Positions 34,741 through 46,129 of a stretch of DNA of 64,000 nucleotides are shown here, piece by piece. The stretch comes from Tolypeutes matacus. Taxonomy: Eukaryota; Chordata; Mammalia; Cingulata; Chlamyphoridae. The notes under the pieces are model-generated. The model searched no databases. It was not told the DNA's origin and saw nothing but the letters and a program-made list of their open reading frames with translations. The stretch spans positions 30,895,059 to 30,959,058 of the forward strand of contig JAKSZT010054334.1 of NCBI GenBank assembly GCA_026826555.1, in the 5' to 3' direction. The first letter of the stretch is position 1; each line of letters starts with the position of its first letter. The position numbers and the translations under genes were made by a program.

Positions 34741-36190
34741 CTGCTAACAGTATTTACAGTCATAATAATATAAGCACACAATACTGATTTAACCAAAATT
34801 TGTGATATAAGACTTTATTATTACTGTGCATATGTTACTTATGCAAATATTTATAAATGTTGCCATGAAATAAATATTGTTGTAGAAGGATAGTTTTTGT
34901 CTTGGGGAAAATATACTATTGTTTATTACCAAAAAATTGTATGCTTGGAAATAAAGGGTATGTTTGGTTTATGGGCGAAAAGGTATATTAAGAAAAGAGA
35001 GAAAGAAGAAAGTGTGTATAAGGGTCTTAAGTAGTGAAATAAAAAGACTAAAGTCTCACTTTCCAGAATAGAGAAGTTAATGCATAGTGTCTGAAATCAA
35101 AAGATTAGGGAATGGCAATACAAGCTAAATACCAGAAGCATCAATATAAATAATTTCAAGTAGGAGTGTGATTCAGGGTGTGAGAGAAGGGGTGGTGAGT
35201 GCTGCTTTTCATCATAAGGTTGGTGGCACAGTGTGGCTTTTGAAACTTTGTGGAAGTAATACTTTGATTAAAAATTAAACTTAAATTTAGTCTGCCCCCC
35301 CCAAAAACAAACAAACAAAATGTATGAAGACAAACTTAAAAAATAAAGTACTATTCAAATACTAAATATTATGTTATTTTGTAGGGACATAAAGCTGACT
35401 CAGATTTCTGGTCATTCCTTTTAGAACTCTTTCATGCATTCCACAGTTATATAGAACTCCTCATTTTGTGTTTTGTCTCATAAGACTTTGTCTATGTTGT
35501 GACCCCAACTTGCTCTTCTATCCTACTTTCTTCAATATTTAGCCTCAGTTTCTTCCTGTGTAAGATGAAGGGAACACCCATCTATGAAATCTATACCAAA
35601 AGACCATGTGCCAAAAAAACCATGAAACAATTCACCAATATTGAAGCAAGACCCACTGATACCTAGGCTTCTAGAGTGAAATGATTTATTGAGAGGGTTT
35701 TGAATTATGGCTGAATGAAGCAAGACTCAAAGTTTAGAATGCATTTCTCTTTTCTTTTTGCTTTGTTTTTTGAGCCCGTGTTTATTTTAATCCCAGAATG
35801 TGAATTATGTATAGAGAAAATTTTAAATTATTTTCTTTGCAACTTCTTTGCTTTGGTTTGTTGGATTTTCCACATTTGCATTTATCTGTATGAAACAAGG
35901 GTTAATGGGCCTCTCTCCAATTATTCAATTAACCTCGTAACCAAAATAACTTCAAATGGCTTAGTCTGAAAATGTAGTTACCTAACGATTGATTGAGAAA
36001 TAATGGAAATAGATTGTGACTAGTTCTGTTTGCCATGCTGCCATTGGCTGTTACTACTGCCAACAAATTTGAGTGAATCACAAAAGGATAAATTTAATGC
36101 TCACATAAAGATGTAATGTGAAACTGCCTTTTATAGTTTTGAAGTAAAAATGATTTAAAGGAACAATTTAAATTTACTTTCTTTATCCAG

Positions 36191-36265
36191 GGAGCTAACA
36201 GAATGAGAGGTCGGCTTGGAAGTATGGACAGCTTTGAACGGTCCAACAGTCTTGCTTCAGAGAAG
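36191..36265 (+). CDS. TBC1D4: TBC1D4 coding exon E (contains Ser588 equivalent)
   Basis: 75-nt exon, 25 codons, equivalent to human 578-602 ([25 protein letters not shown]). Acceptor ctttatccag, donor gtatct; phase 0/0. The Akt consensus R-G-R-L-G-S places the Ser588 equivalent at codon AGT 36221-36223. Counting from this Ser to the Thr in RRRAHT of the next exon gives exactly 54 residues, the Ser588-Thr642 spacing of human TBC1D4, which settles the paralogue. Skipping would keep frame but remove the site. Confidence 0.96.
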
Positions 36266-37613
36266 GTATCTAGTTAGAGCTTCACTTTTTATAGTACTAA
36301 TTGAAAGTTAGCAGAAACCAACACTGATATGGTGACATGCGTGCTTATTTATTTTATTGTGAGTCCATGAGAGCTATTTAAGAAATAAATATTTGAGGCT
36401 TTATTATTTTCAGTAAGTATTGTTGAAGATTCTGGATATTAAGATGTTGTTCATTATTCAGCTGAGGCTTTCTCATGTTGGCATAGAACACGTCACCTGT
36501 AGGCTAACTATGCTTTATCAGTCAGGCTTTTTACTGTTTGGAGTTATGCTTTGGAGGACAGTATTTAAGCAGACTTTCATTCAAAGCCATAGAAAAATTA
36601 GCCATGTAATTACTGTACTTGTAGAGTGCTCGTTTTTCTTTTGTTCTTTCCCCTTTATTTTTTTCTTTTCATTTTACCTTTATAACTGCAATATGAAGTT
36701 CTTTGTTTTTATCTCATAGACATTTCCCAGTAGTTTGGTTTCCTATCTCTTTGTTCTGATAGAAAACATCTAACCTGAGGCATATTTTTTAAATTAAAAA
36801 ACATTAAAAGCTCTTATTAAAATTTCTATTGATAGAATTGAGGATTTTAGCCTAGCTCTAAGTCTGTTAGTCCTAACCCCTGTTTATCAAGCTGAACAGT
36901 TTTAAAATAATGCTTGTTCTGGAAAGTATAAACAGCATACCTGTCTAAATTGAAAGATTTATTATTATGTCCACCTATGTAATATGAGATGCAATCCGGC
37001 ATAGCTCACTTTTCATTCATTTCCTGTTTTTTGTGTCTCTTTGTAAAAATTTACCTCAGGCAACAAGTAGTTGGATAGGAACATCCACAGCACAGGCAGA
37101 TACTTTACAGACTTTATTTTATTTTCCTGAAGTCTTTGTCACTGAGACCTGGACACTCAGTCAGTGGAATATTGTTTTGACAGTACAGGAAGCATGTAAC
37201 TGATATGTCACGGAAATTAGTAGATACATAAATGCAGACTCCACCCTCTTTTGGTCATGATCTCTTTTCATCTTTCAGGCTACAGTGAGAGTACAGTAGT
37301 TAGCATTTACCACAAAGTGTCAGGGGAAAGAATACCTTTTCTTATCACCCCTTTCATTTTCTGGCCAATCTTCACGGATGCTGCCTTACAGCTGCTTATC
37401 AGAAGAAATGGGTTGTGGTAAAACTGATTAGCCTTCAGCATGGATTGAGTAAAAAAAAAAAAAAAAAAGAAAGAAAGAAAACAGTTTGTCATGACTCAGG
37501 AGGAAGAAGAGGCACCCTGTCACTTTTTTTTTTTGTCACTTTTGGACTGTGTTTAAGCAGGTCTGACATGATCCTTGTAGGAAAGGAAGACCTCACTTCT
37601 GCTTGCTTTTCAG
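36266..37613 (+). other. TBC1D4: TBC1D4 intron E-F
   Basis: 1.35 kb, AT-rich, no repeat recognised except an A-run with GAAA units at 37451-37480. The acceptor tract ends gcttgcttttcag. The small frames seen here are without support. Confidence 0.8.
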
Positions 37614-37840
37614 GACTGCTCCCCAGGAGACTCTCCACCAGGGACACCACCAGCCTCCCCACTGTCCCCAGCTTGGCAAACGTTCCCTGAAGAGGATTCG
37701 GATTCCTTGCAGTTCCGAAGGCGGGCACACACGTTCAGCCACCCACCTTCGAGTTCAAAGAGAAAACTGAATTTACAGGATGGGCGGGCAGCCGGTGTTC
37801 ACTCCCCTCTTCTGAGGCAGAGGTCCAGCGAACAGTGCAG
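37614..37840 (+). CDS. TBC1D4: TBC1D4 coding exon F (contains Thr642 equivalent)
   Basis: 227-nt exon, 75 codons plus two bases, equivalent to human 603-678. It includes a proline-rich stretch ([14 protein letters not shown]), an acidic PEEDSDS, then [12 protein letters not shown]. Thr642, the main Akt site and 14-3-3 docking site controlling GLUT4 release, is codon ACG at 37731-37733 with both consensus arginines present. A Ser666-like site (VHSPLLRQ) follows. Acceptor gcttttcag, donor gtgagt; phase 0 in, phase 2 out. Its donor can join exon G, exon H or exon I in frame, because the next two exons are multiples of three. Confidence 0.97.
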
Positions 37841-39802
37841 GTGAGTCTGAACCTTTCTCTAGAATGGAAAATGAAATTCTCATGCCACTTTGTTGATAAC
37901 TGTGAGGCAGAGATCTATTGTGACTTCATGCCTTAGTCAACATTTAGTATTTACAAAGACCATGAAAATAAAGCAAGTTATAAAAACCTCAGTTACTAAG
38001 GGAAACAAGCCAAGATTTAGGGCACACATGAAGAGACGAGTTAAAGCATTTTGGCTAGAACCTTTTCTCTTTTAGAAAACAAGATAACACGTGATTGTTT
38101 TGACTGAAAACCTGCTGACAGCACATGTTAGCATCTTCTCTGTAATGACTAAAAAGAAAGTCAGCAAATTCTGAAATAACATAGTAATAGAACTTCCTGT
38201 TAAATGTACAAAAGATATTCTAATAAAATTTACTTCATACATGGGATAATATTTGGCTGTGTTTTTTTACATGATAAATTAAAGCAAAACATGAAAATCA
38301 TTATAAATTTTTCTAAAGTGAAATGATAGCAATAAAAATATGTGCATACCATAATAGACAGGAAATGTCCATTAGAATTTTCTTATATGCTATAATTTAA
38401 CAAAGTTGTTTGACATTTGGTAAGAAATAATAAAAGGGGTAAACCTGGAATTGTAGAATGATTCTACTTCTTACTGCATAGCACAAATCAGAATTTATAT
38501 CCTGGATCTAATTTTGTTTCTCCTCTTCACCTAAGAGTTTGACATGGGAAACACTGAGAGAAATGCCAGGTATAGAAAAAAAATGGAACTCTAAGTAAAA
38601 AGAGAAAGCTAATTTTTATACCAATTGTTAGGAAATCTACCAGCATTTCCTTTAAGGATACATTTTTATCCTTGGTGTTGCTTTCTGAATGATTTGAGAT
38701 GAAAAAATAAAATTTTGGGAAGCGGCTGTGGCTCAATCAGTAGGGCTCCCGTTTACCATATGGGAGGCCCCGGGTTCGGTTCCCGGGGCCTCCTGGTGAA
38801 GGCAAGCCCGCTCGCACGGCGTGGTTAGCTGACCCAGCGAGCACAAGCAGCAAGGGGGGGATAAATGAATAAATAAATAAAATCTTAAAAAAAAAAAATA
38901 AAATAAAATAAAATAAAATTTTAAGATATATGAAAAAAAATCAACAGAATTAAGTATTCCTTAGATTTTAGGTGAAAGAGATTAAGTATTCATATGTAGA
39001 GCAAGGTTTTTTAATGACCACTGCATTCATGTTTATACAAGGCTATCATGAAGAAATATTTTCAAGAACTTAAAAACATCAATTATTTTAGGCTATATAT
39101 GATATCTGTATTCTTCCTTATATTTTTCTTGCCACAAGTACATTTTATTACATATCAATTCAAACAATTTCTACATAATATAAAAGGATGCTATGTGTTT
39201 CATTGTAAAAGCCTGATAGAAAAATATTCTTCTAAAAAAGCTATGGACTTAGGGCTCTGGATAAAATTATAGTGGCACAATTTCACGGGCTTCAGGAAAA
39301 AACACAGACATGTTTGTTAATCTAAAGGCATTATGATGACTTCCAAAAACAAAACATATTGTTCTTGAATTTTTTGAAAGGTTTATACCTTTAAAGTAGT
39401 TAAGACTTTGAACCACTGATAACCAGTTTTTCCTTCTGGAACTTATTTCCTATAATTATTTGTGCTTTTCTTCATTTTTTTTTTTTTTTTTCCCTTGAAG
39501 TGATTTTCGCATGTAAAACAAACAACTTGCTATCCCAAAATTGTTAAGAATTCTTTGGGGACAAACACATGTGGCTGAAAATGCTGCATAGATAAGGAAT
39601 TTAATTTGTGAAAAGTGAAACTAGGCTATAGTCATCTAAGTAGAGAAATGCATGCTCCTTTTTTCCCATATGAGATCTAGCCCAAAGCCTTTAAAAGAGA
39701 GATTAAATTAACAGCAAGAACCTTTTATATGCTTTTTCATAGTGAATGAAAATTTTGCTGAAATATGACTTAAGACAAATTTGCTATATTTTCTGTACTC
39801 AG
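37841..39802 (+). other. TBC1D4: TBC1D4 intron F-G
   Basis: 2-kb intron before the alternative exon. Contains one DAS SINE (38717-38909); otherwise AT-rich and featureless to me. The 3' end has a long T run at 39475-39492, about 310 bp upstream of the acceptor, and the tract tttctgtactcagcag. Confidence 0.8.
38717..38909 (+). mobile_element. DAS-type SINE, sense
   Basis: Full-length copy with box A TGGCTCAATCAG, box B GGTTCGGTTCC, GC-rich body and tail. Target duplication AAAATAAAATTTT at 38704-38716 and about 38910-38922. It lies 0.9 kb upstream of alternative exon G. Confidence 0.92.
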
Positions 39803-39805
39803 CAG
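39797..39805 (+). other. TBC1D4: NAGNAG tandem splice acceptor of exon G
   Basis: Two possible acceptors, CAG|CAG|, three bases apart (AG at 39801-39802 and 39804-39805). Use of the first gives Cys-Ser-Ser-Leu, use of the second gives Cys-Ser-Leu, one serine fewer. Both keep frame. Confidence 0.75.
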
Positions 39806-39967
39806 TCTTCCATCAGTTCGACGCATGCACAAGGAGAGTAATTCTTCCTCCAGTCTTCCAAGTCTTCACACTTCCTTCTCTGCCCCTTCCTTCACTGCCC
39901 CCTCTTTCCTGAAAAGCTTTTACCACAATTCAGGTAGACTGTCCCCACAGTATGAAAATGAAATCAG
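39803..39967 (+). CDS. TBC1D4: TBC1D4 coding exon G (long-isoform exon, Arg684 and Ser704 equivalents)
   Basis: 165-nt exon (55 codons), equivalent to human 678-732. Ser-rich: [19 protein letters not shown], then [15 protein letters not shown]. Acceptor tctgtactcag, donor gtgaga; phase 2 in and out. In human, this exon and the next are included mainly in skeletal muscle and heart (established). The Arg684 codon, CGA at 39819-39821, corresponds to the Greenlandic p.Arg684Ter site and is intact here. The AMPK-linked Ser704 equivalent is TCT at 39879-39881. The acceptor is a CAGCAG tandem; the upstream AG fits the human length. Confidence 0.96.
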
Positions 39968-41999
39968 GTGAGATCAGTGTCCTCTGTTTTGCAAAGAAAA
40001 ATTTTGCAGTGTTATACTGATATGTTACTAAAAAGTGGCTAATTAATTTTGGAGTGATTTTATGCATCTTTACATTGTGCTTGTTCTAATCTGTTTCTAA
40101 TATTGGTTTCAATTCCAAATAATTTTATTGAGTAATATTAAACCAGTAATTTGAAGATTTTTTAATGATAATCTTACTTTTTGAATTCTAATTTTTACAC
40201 TCTTTGTTTGTTTCTCAAAATCTAAATTTTGTATTGTTTGGGACAAGATCTGGTGCTAACACGTCCTAAGCAAACCTGCCCTGATCTTGCTCTTTTTCTT
40301 AGCCTCCCTGGATGTATCTCATGGAATTCAAAAGCTACTGATTTAAACAACTATTCTAAAGTGATGGATATATCTTTATATTTAAGAATATAAAACATTA
40401 CTTAGTAATTTCTTTGATTTTTCAGAGACATAGATTTACTTTTCTGACTCTCAGTGTATGTCACATAATGGGTACAATATCATGTTGAAAGCAACTCTTT
40501 TAGGTAGCATGAGGGATCTCGATACTTATAGGCATTCTGTTTTGTTTTTGCCCTCAGTCTTGACAACAGCCAGCCTATTAAATCTTGTTATTTGCATAGT
40601 TATTTGCACAGCTAAGCATAGTTAGATGTAGTGGGTTTGTTTTTTTCTTGAGTATTGCCTCTTTTTCATTTGAAGTAATACATGAAATCTTATTGAGCAT
40701 TCAAATTCTTAGGGTATTGGTACCCTTTGAAAAATGGTAGGCTAAGTTGGGAAATTTTGTAAAGGGGTAGTTGGTAGTTTAGAGGTTTTTGAGTGTTCAT
40801 TCCTGTTTTTATGTGTAGCTTTAGTTTACTCATTTTTATTTTGATATAGCATCCCATTTAATAGACTGCATTTTACCCATTCTCTTGCTTCTCTCCCATT
40901 CTTAGGCTTTTCGGTTGTTTCTAACTGTTCAGTTAGCAGATTGGCAACTTTTTTGGTCAAGGGGAGGAATACATGCTGCCATCCAGCCTGTGTACACCAA
41001 AATAGTCCTGGGTATTCTTTAGGCCTCCTTTATCCTACAGTTAAGAAATCCTAAAAGTTAACATATAACTTGGTAATGCTCAGTAGCTAAATTTGACCAA
41101 TCCTTGAATTATATCTTAGTATCTTTTATCTATGTGTGCTAAATTTTTTTCATTCCAAGAAAGATAATTAATATAAGATTAATATAATTTTGAATATGAA
41201 CTTTGCTCTGAATTAGACAAAGTCATGTTCAAACACTGAATTTGATTTCTAGTGAAGAAAGATGGTGAAGAATTGGTTCTAACAATTTTTCAGGAATAAC
41301 CTTATCAGAGAAGGTTTAAAGGACCAATAAGAAATAAACTACAAAAAGAGTATAATATTTATGGAATATGCAATGAATTTAGAGAGCCAAGAATACTCAA
41401 ATAAAAGATCAGTATTCCTTATTTCTATAGTAGCTCCTATCAATAAAAATACAACACTTTCAATCAAACCCCTTTGCAGTTTCTTATTATGTTAGTTAAA
41501 GTGAGCATCTGGAGAATCCCAGTTTCCTTTCAGAAACAGAACCATGCCTACAAGTGACAATTAGCAATAACCATTAAGAAAGTCAAAGGATAGCTGCAAA
41601 TAGGATGTAGAATATAAAAACTGTGACTTCCTTTTTTTTAAAAAAAAGATTATGATGCTTAATATAAGGTCTTGGTAGTTTCTACTTAGTTGTGCGTATT
41701 ATTTTTGGTAATGGCTTCCCATAGTCCTCTATACATCTTTCTAATAGAAGAATATTGACGTCAGTGCAAATTATGCATTAGTTTTGAATTGAAAAATTTC
41801 ACCCTTTTGAAGCTATCTTATTTGAAGTGTTATAATTAAACATGTGGACAATTTTTAAATTTGTAGGATCATTAAAAATCACACTATTTTCAGTACTTTT
41901 AATGTTTTCTTGGCTCTGGGAATTCTAAAAATCAGAGAGCACCACACTTTTTTGTAATTAGACAGCATAGTGTCAATAGACCAAAAATGTACTTTAAAA

Positions 42000-42720
42000 A
42001 ACAAATATGTTCGTTGAAAAGTACACCGCAATGGATTATCACTTAATTAACACAACCAAGTCTCCACCACCCAAATCGATGAATGGAATGCAACCAGCAC
42101 CCTAGCAGCTCCCCACATTTCCCACTCAATCACTATCCCCACCTGACCCCAAATACCATAGATTAGTTTAGTTTGGTTTTGAACTTTATATAAATGAATG
42201 ATACGGTGGATATTCTTTTACTTTCACTGATTATTACTTTGTGAGATTCATTCCTGTTTAGGGTTTTTTTGGCTGTATAGTTTTCAATTTAATGTATCAT
42301 AATTTCTCTCTTACTGATGGACACGTGGGTTGTTTGTAGTTTTTTGGCTATTACAACTGTATTGTCTTGAATATTATTGTTCATGTATTTAGTTACACAT
42401 ACATGTGCATTTTTGATGAGTATCTATACAGTAGTAAAATTGCTGGGCAAAGTGTACTCCTGATAGGCTTATTTTAACTAGTGAATCACCAAGACTTAAA
42501 TATACTTGTTACAACCTTGGGAGAGTGTTTTCTTCTTTGTATTTTAAAATAATTTCAAGCTTAAGGAAAAATTGTAAAAGTATTACAGAGAATTCCTATT
42601 AATCCTTTATGAGATTCACCAATTTTTAACATTTTTCTGCATTTGATTTATCTGTCTCTTTTGTCCATTTACATGTGTGTATACAAATACACACACACAT
42701 ACACTCACATATGTTTCTTT
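42000..42720 (-). mobile_element. Antisense L1M-type 3' fragments
   Basis: First block (42000-42480): 'cagcaccctagcagctcccc', 'ttgaactttatataaatgaa', 'gggttgtttgtagttttttgg'. Second block (42535-42720) resembles the neighbouring part of the L1M 3' region also seen at 4030-4100. Both are old and diverged. Confidence 0.6.
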
Positions 42721-43174
42721 ATTGCATGCATAATGACCCCTTACTCTTAATACTTCAGTGTGTATTTCCTAGAAACAAGGATATTCAAGAGTGTGATTTT
42801 AATTCAGTGGTTTTAAAACTCTATATCTCTAACACTTGTTTTAGAGAGAACCTCATGACGATATCTGGTTCTATTCAGAATAATGAGAGGAAGAGGTCGC
42901 AATAATATGAATTATAATTTTATTTTCACAATCTATGGATTATAATTCATTTTCCCTAATATCGTATTAGTTGCTAATAAGATAGTTGATGTAACTTATT
43001 AGCATTATTATTTAGTTGATCTCTAAATATGCATAATCAAATAAGATATAGGGTAGGATAAGGGTATAGACTAACAAATACTACTTTTTTCAAAGGCAGA
43101 TCAATTTGAAATTTAAAATTCAGGTTGGGCATTCTTCTCCAAGACCACTGTCCTTAATTATTAAAAACATGTCA

Positions 43175-43264
43175 GGGGAGCAGGTGTATTTCAGTTGTTG
43201 AGCACATGCTTCACATGTACAAGGTCTCTGGTTCAATCCCTGTTGCCTCCAAAAAAGGGAAAAG
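43175..43264 (+). mobile_element. tRNA-Ala-like SINE (same type as 33857)
   Basis: Head begins ggggagcaggtgtatttcag with box B GGTTCAATCCC and a short A-rich tail. Exact target duplication AAAAACATGTCAGG (about 43163-43176 and 43266-43279, overlapping its first bases). More diverged from tRNA-Ala than 33857. Confidence 0.85.
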
Positions 43265-43881
43265 AAAAAACATGTCAGGTTACTCTTTTTAAGCAGGCTG
43301 AAAAAGGAGTTGAGATCTTTTAAATACTATGGTTTCTTGATTAGTGGGTTCTTTACACATCATAGAAATGATAAAGGAAAGGGACTAAGCATATATTTTG
43401 TTTTACTTTCAAATTAATTTTTAAAAATCTAATACTATTTTATTGTTTAAATTATAATTGTGTATGATATAGTATAATTTTATAGCATACATTTATCAAA
43501 TTATAATCCTTTCTATCAACAGGCATCTTTGTTACTCCTTGAAATTCTTCTTATGCTTTACATCCATATTTGAAAAATTATTTGTATTGAAGTCCATTAA
43601 TTGAAAGTAAATGATAAGCATTACTTTTCTATACTTAAAAATCTTTACAATGTGAAAATAAGATTTGCTGATGAAGTACTTTGTGGTACAGTTGCAATTC
43701 TACAGTTCTCTTATATTCACTGATAAAAATAGTATAATGGTTAGTAGCATTATGATTCGTAATTAAATTAACCTTCTTGATGAATTATTGATGATTTATG
43801 GAAATGCCTTTTTAATCCTGATTTTGGACATATATCTCTCTGTGTGTGCTAATGCCATTCCTTGTTTTCCTGTTGTACTAG

Positions 43882-43905
43882 ACAGGACACTGCTTCAGAA
43901 TCAAG
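43882..43905 (+). CDS. TBC1D4: TBC1D4 24-nt microexon H
   Basis: Eight-codon microexon encoding QDTASES with split Arg and Ser codons at its ends, equivalent to human about 733-740. Acceptor ttgtactag, donor gtgatt; phase 2 in and out. It is found only because the flanking exons require it: YENEI-R|QDTASES|S-DGEG continues in frame. In human it belongs to the long-isoform pair with exon G. It can be skipped without frame loss. Together G and H add 63 residues. Confidence 0.93.
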
Positions 43906-44257
43906 GTGATTAGAGGTCTCTAAATAATTTCATTAAAAAAAAAAACATAGATGCTTCTAACTGAATATCATCATTTGTTAAAAGAGTATTTTTGATTATC
44001 TCCTGAATGCATGCCATCATTCGGGATACTATGAGTAATAGGAAAAAATGTGACCTGTGGTGTAATCAAGTATCAGGAATGACCATAAGAATGTTGATTG
44101 CAAGCAGAAATCCTGTTTCTACTCTATTCTGTGACATTTCATCAGATCTGTGTTGTGGCTGTCAATCAAAGCCTAATTTTAATTTTGAATAGTTTGCTAT
44201 TTTGGAAGTACTTAGGTACATATAATGAGTTTATTCCAAGTTATAAGATGATGCAGA

Positions 44258-44440
44258 GGGGGGCGGCTGTGGCTCAATCGGTAGGGCTCCCGTTTGCTGT
44301 GTGGGAGGCCCCGGGTTCGGTTCCCCGGGCCTCCTGGTGGAGGTGGGCCCGCCCGTGCGGTGTGGTTAGCTGACCCAGCCAACACAAGCAGCAAGGGGGG
44401 GATAAATGAATAAATAAATAAAATCTTTAAAAAAAAAAAA
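44258..44440 (+). mobile_element. DAS-type SINE, sense
   Basis: Full-length, head with box A TGGCTCAATCGG and box B GGTTCGGTTCC. Exact target duplication AAGATGATGCAGA at 44245-44257 and 44441-44453. Confidence 0.93.
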
Positions 44441-46129
44441 AAGATGATGCAGAAATGAGCATCCTAAATGAAACATACTCATAAAATCTAATTTGGTTTT
44501 CACCTGGAGAAAATTATTGATGTATTTCTGTTCATCTTAATTCCTATCAATTTGGTCACTTTGAGACACTGCTAAGGCCTTCCAGCCCTCCCAGGGACAC
44601 AGGGAAGTCTGACCACATGTATGATGACATCTCTTCCTCTTGACCCCCATGCTTTTTGTGGTAAACATCCAGAAGTACTACTGAGCTACTTAACTGCAAA
44701 TGGCTATTCTCTGCTTTGTTCCAGTTTCTACCCTTTACTCATACCACGAGCCCAGAGAAATGCTTACTCTTCATCCCATTTGCAGCCAATAACATTTAGA
44801 TTTCTTTCTACCTGGAGTAAAAACATAGTGTTAAAGATTGGACTAGAATGAGATAGTCCAAGGAGATAAAAAGTTCTCAAGAATTATTTTGGCCACATTG
44901 ATATTACAGAAAGTGACTTTCTGAAAGTTGTAATTGTTCTACACTTGTGTGTGTGTGTGTGAGATTGAGTTTAAGACCATTTAAATAATACTTCTTAGCA
45001 GGAACATTAAATGTTAAATTAACATTCTAGAAATGTTAATTTTGTCTTGTATCCTTTTAAGCTACTATAGGCAGAGAATTAGCTCTGTTTTTTACCTTAG
45101 AGATCATCTGGCTTACAGTTTTCTTATTTTATATATGGATAGATTAGATTAAGAGAGATTTGATATTTTCCTTGATATGATTTTTTTTTTTATCTTAAGT
45201 TGTAAGGATGTGAATAAACAAATGAGCTAATCATGGATATTTTAAATTTTGATATACAGAACCCAAATTTAAAAAAAAAAATCTGCATTGAGTGTAAAGT
45301 TTAGGAAATAACTCTTTGTTCTCTTCATTCTTATTTTTTAACCATTGTTCCACTGACTCATCTTCCTCTTTTGACTCATAGCTCAGATTCTATATATTAA
45401 TTTCCACCAGAATAGTTTAATCTTAGTTTTCTTTAACTAGTAAAAATTTTCCATAGGATGATGGTTGAAAGCTAGAACTTACATAAACTACTAGTGAACC
45501 TCATATGATTACAAATTAAAGTGTACTGTGGATCCTGTAGAAAAAGTCAAGTTTCATTACTATTTTGTTCCGTGCAGCCTTTCTTGAGGCATTTAAATAG
45601 AGAAAGGGTTTTCAGCCTTCTGATAAATAATTATCACATTTATCAAGTCTTCTTATCTATCTTGAGTTGTAATCCATTATGATTAATTATGATTTAGCCT
45701 AAATCTGTGTAAGTTCATTTGGTTTCGTTTATTTGGACTTTATGATGCTAATAGTTCTGGGATGGGTACTAGAGGATCAGGGTGCGGTTCAGCAGGAAAC
45801 ACCTTTGCACAGCCAGTCCTAATGGTGGAGGTTACATTTGTGAAAATAGTAACTATGCTGTCCAAAAGGGAAATAAAACAAGACTGCATCCTTTTTAAAG
45901 TTGAATCTCTCTCTAAGTGGTCACTGAAACCCTTCATTCTGTACAATTTCCAACAAATTAATCCTTATTAAAGCAGACCAGTATGCATTAAAAATTCTCT
46001 TACCATAAGAAATATGATGTTATTTTAGTAGTTGATGTGGTGAAGCCTATAATTCTTGTTCAAAAATACATTAAAAAGTTATCTAGAAGATTTGGAGGGT
46101 TCACACCATATCCATAGCTTGCTTTCTTC

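Larger units (their letters stand above)
12147..36190 (+). other. TBC1D4: TBC1D4 intron D-E (24 kb, repeat-rich)
   Basis: Largest intron here. It carries the ERV-L provirus (12591-19483), an L1M 3' region (20160-21070), the SINE cluster (22204-23004), a MIR (23020-23245), MER5 and Tigger1 (24808-27515), two more MIR-like pieces, an LTR-like repeat (29120-29530), a 3'-UTR-like repeat (29740-30020), antisense L1 (30325-31370), DAS SINEs and a MaLR-type LTR (33183-33640). Stretches 21070-22190, 23250-24800, 31370-32760 and 34740-36180 show no recognisable gene or element. Confidence 0.85.
39968..43881 (+). other. TBC1D4: TBC1D4 intron G-H
   Basis: 3.9 kb, mainly AT-rich unique-looking sequence. 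Antisense L1M-like text lies at 42000-42480 and 42530-42720, and a SINE at 43175-43264. Nothing recognised between 40000 and 41950. Confidence 0.75.
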
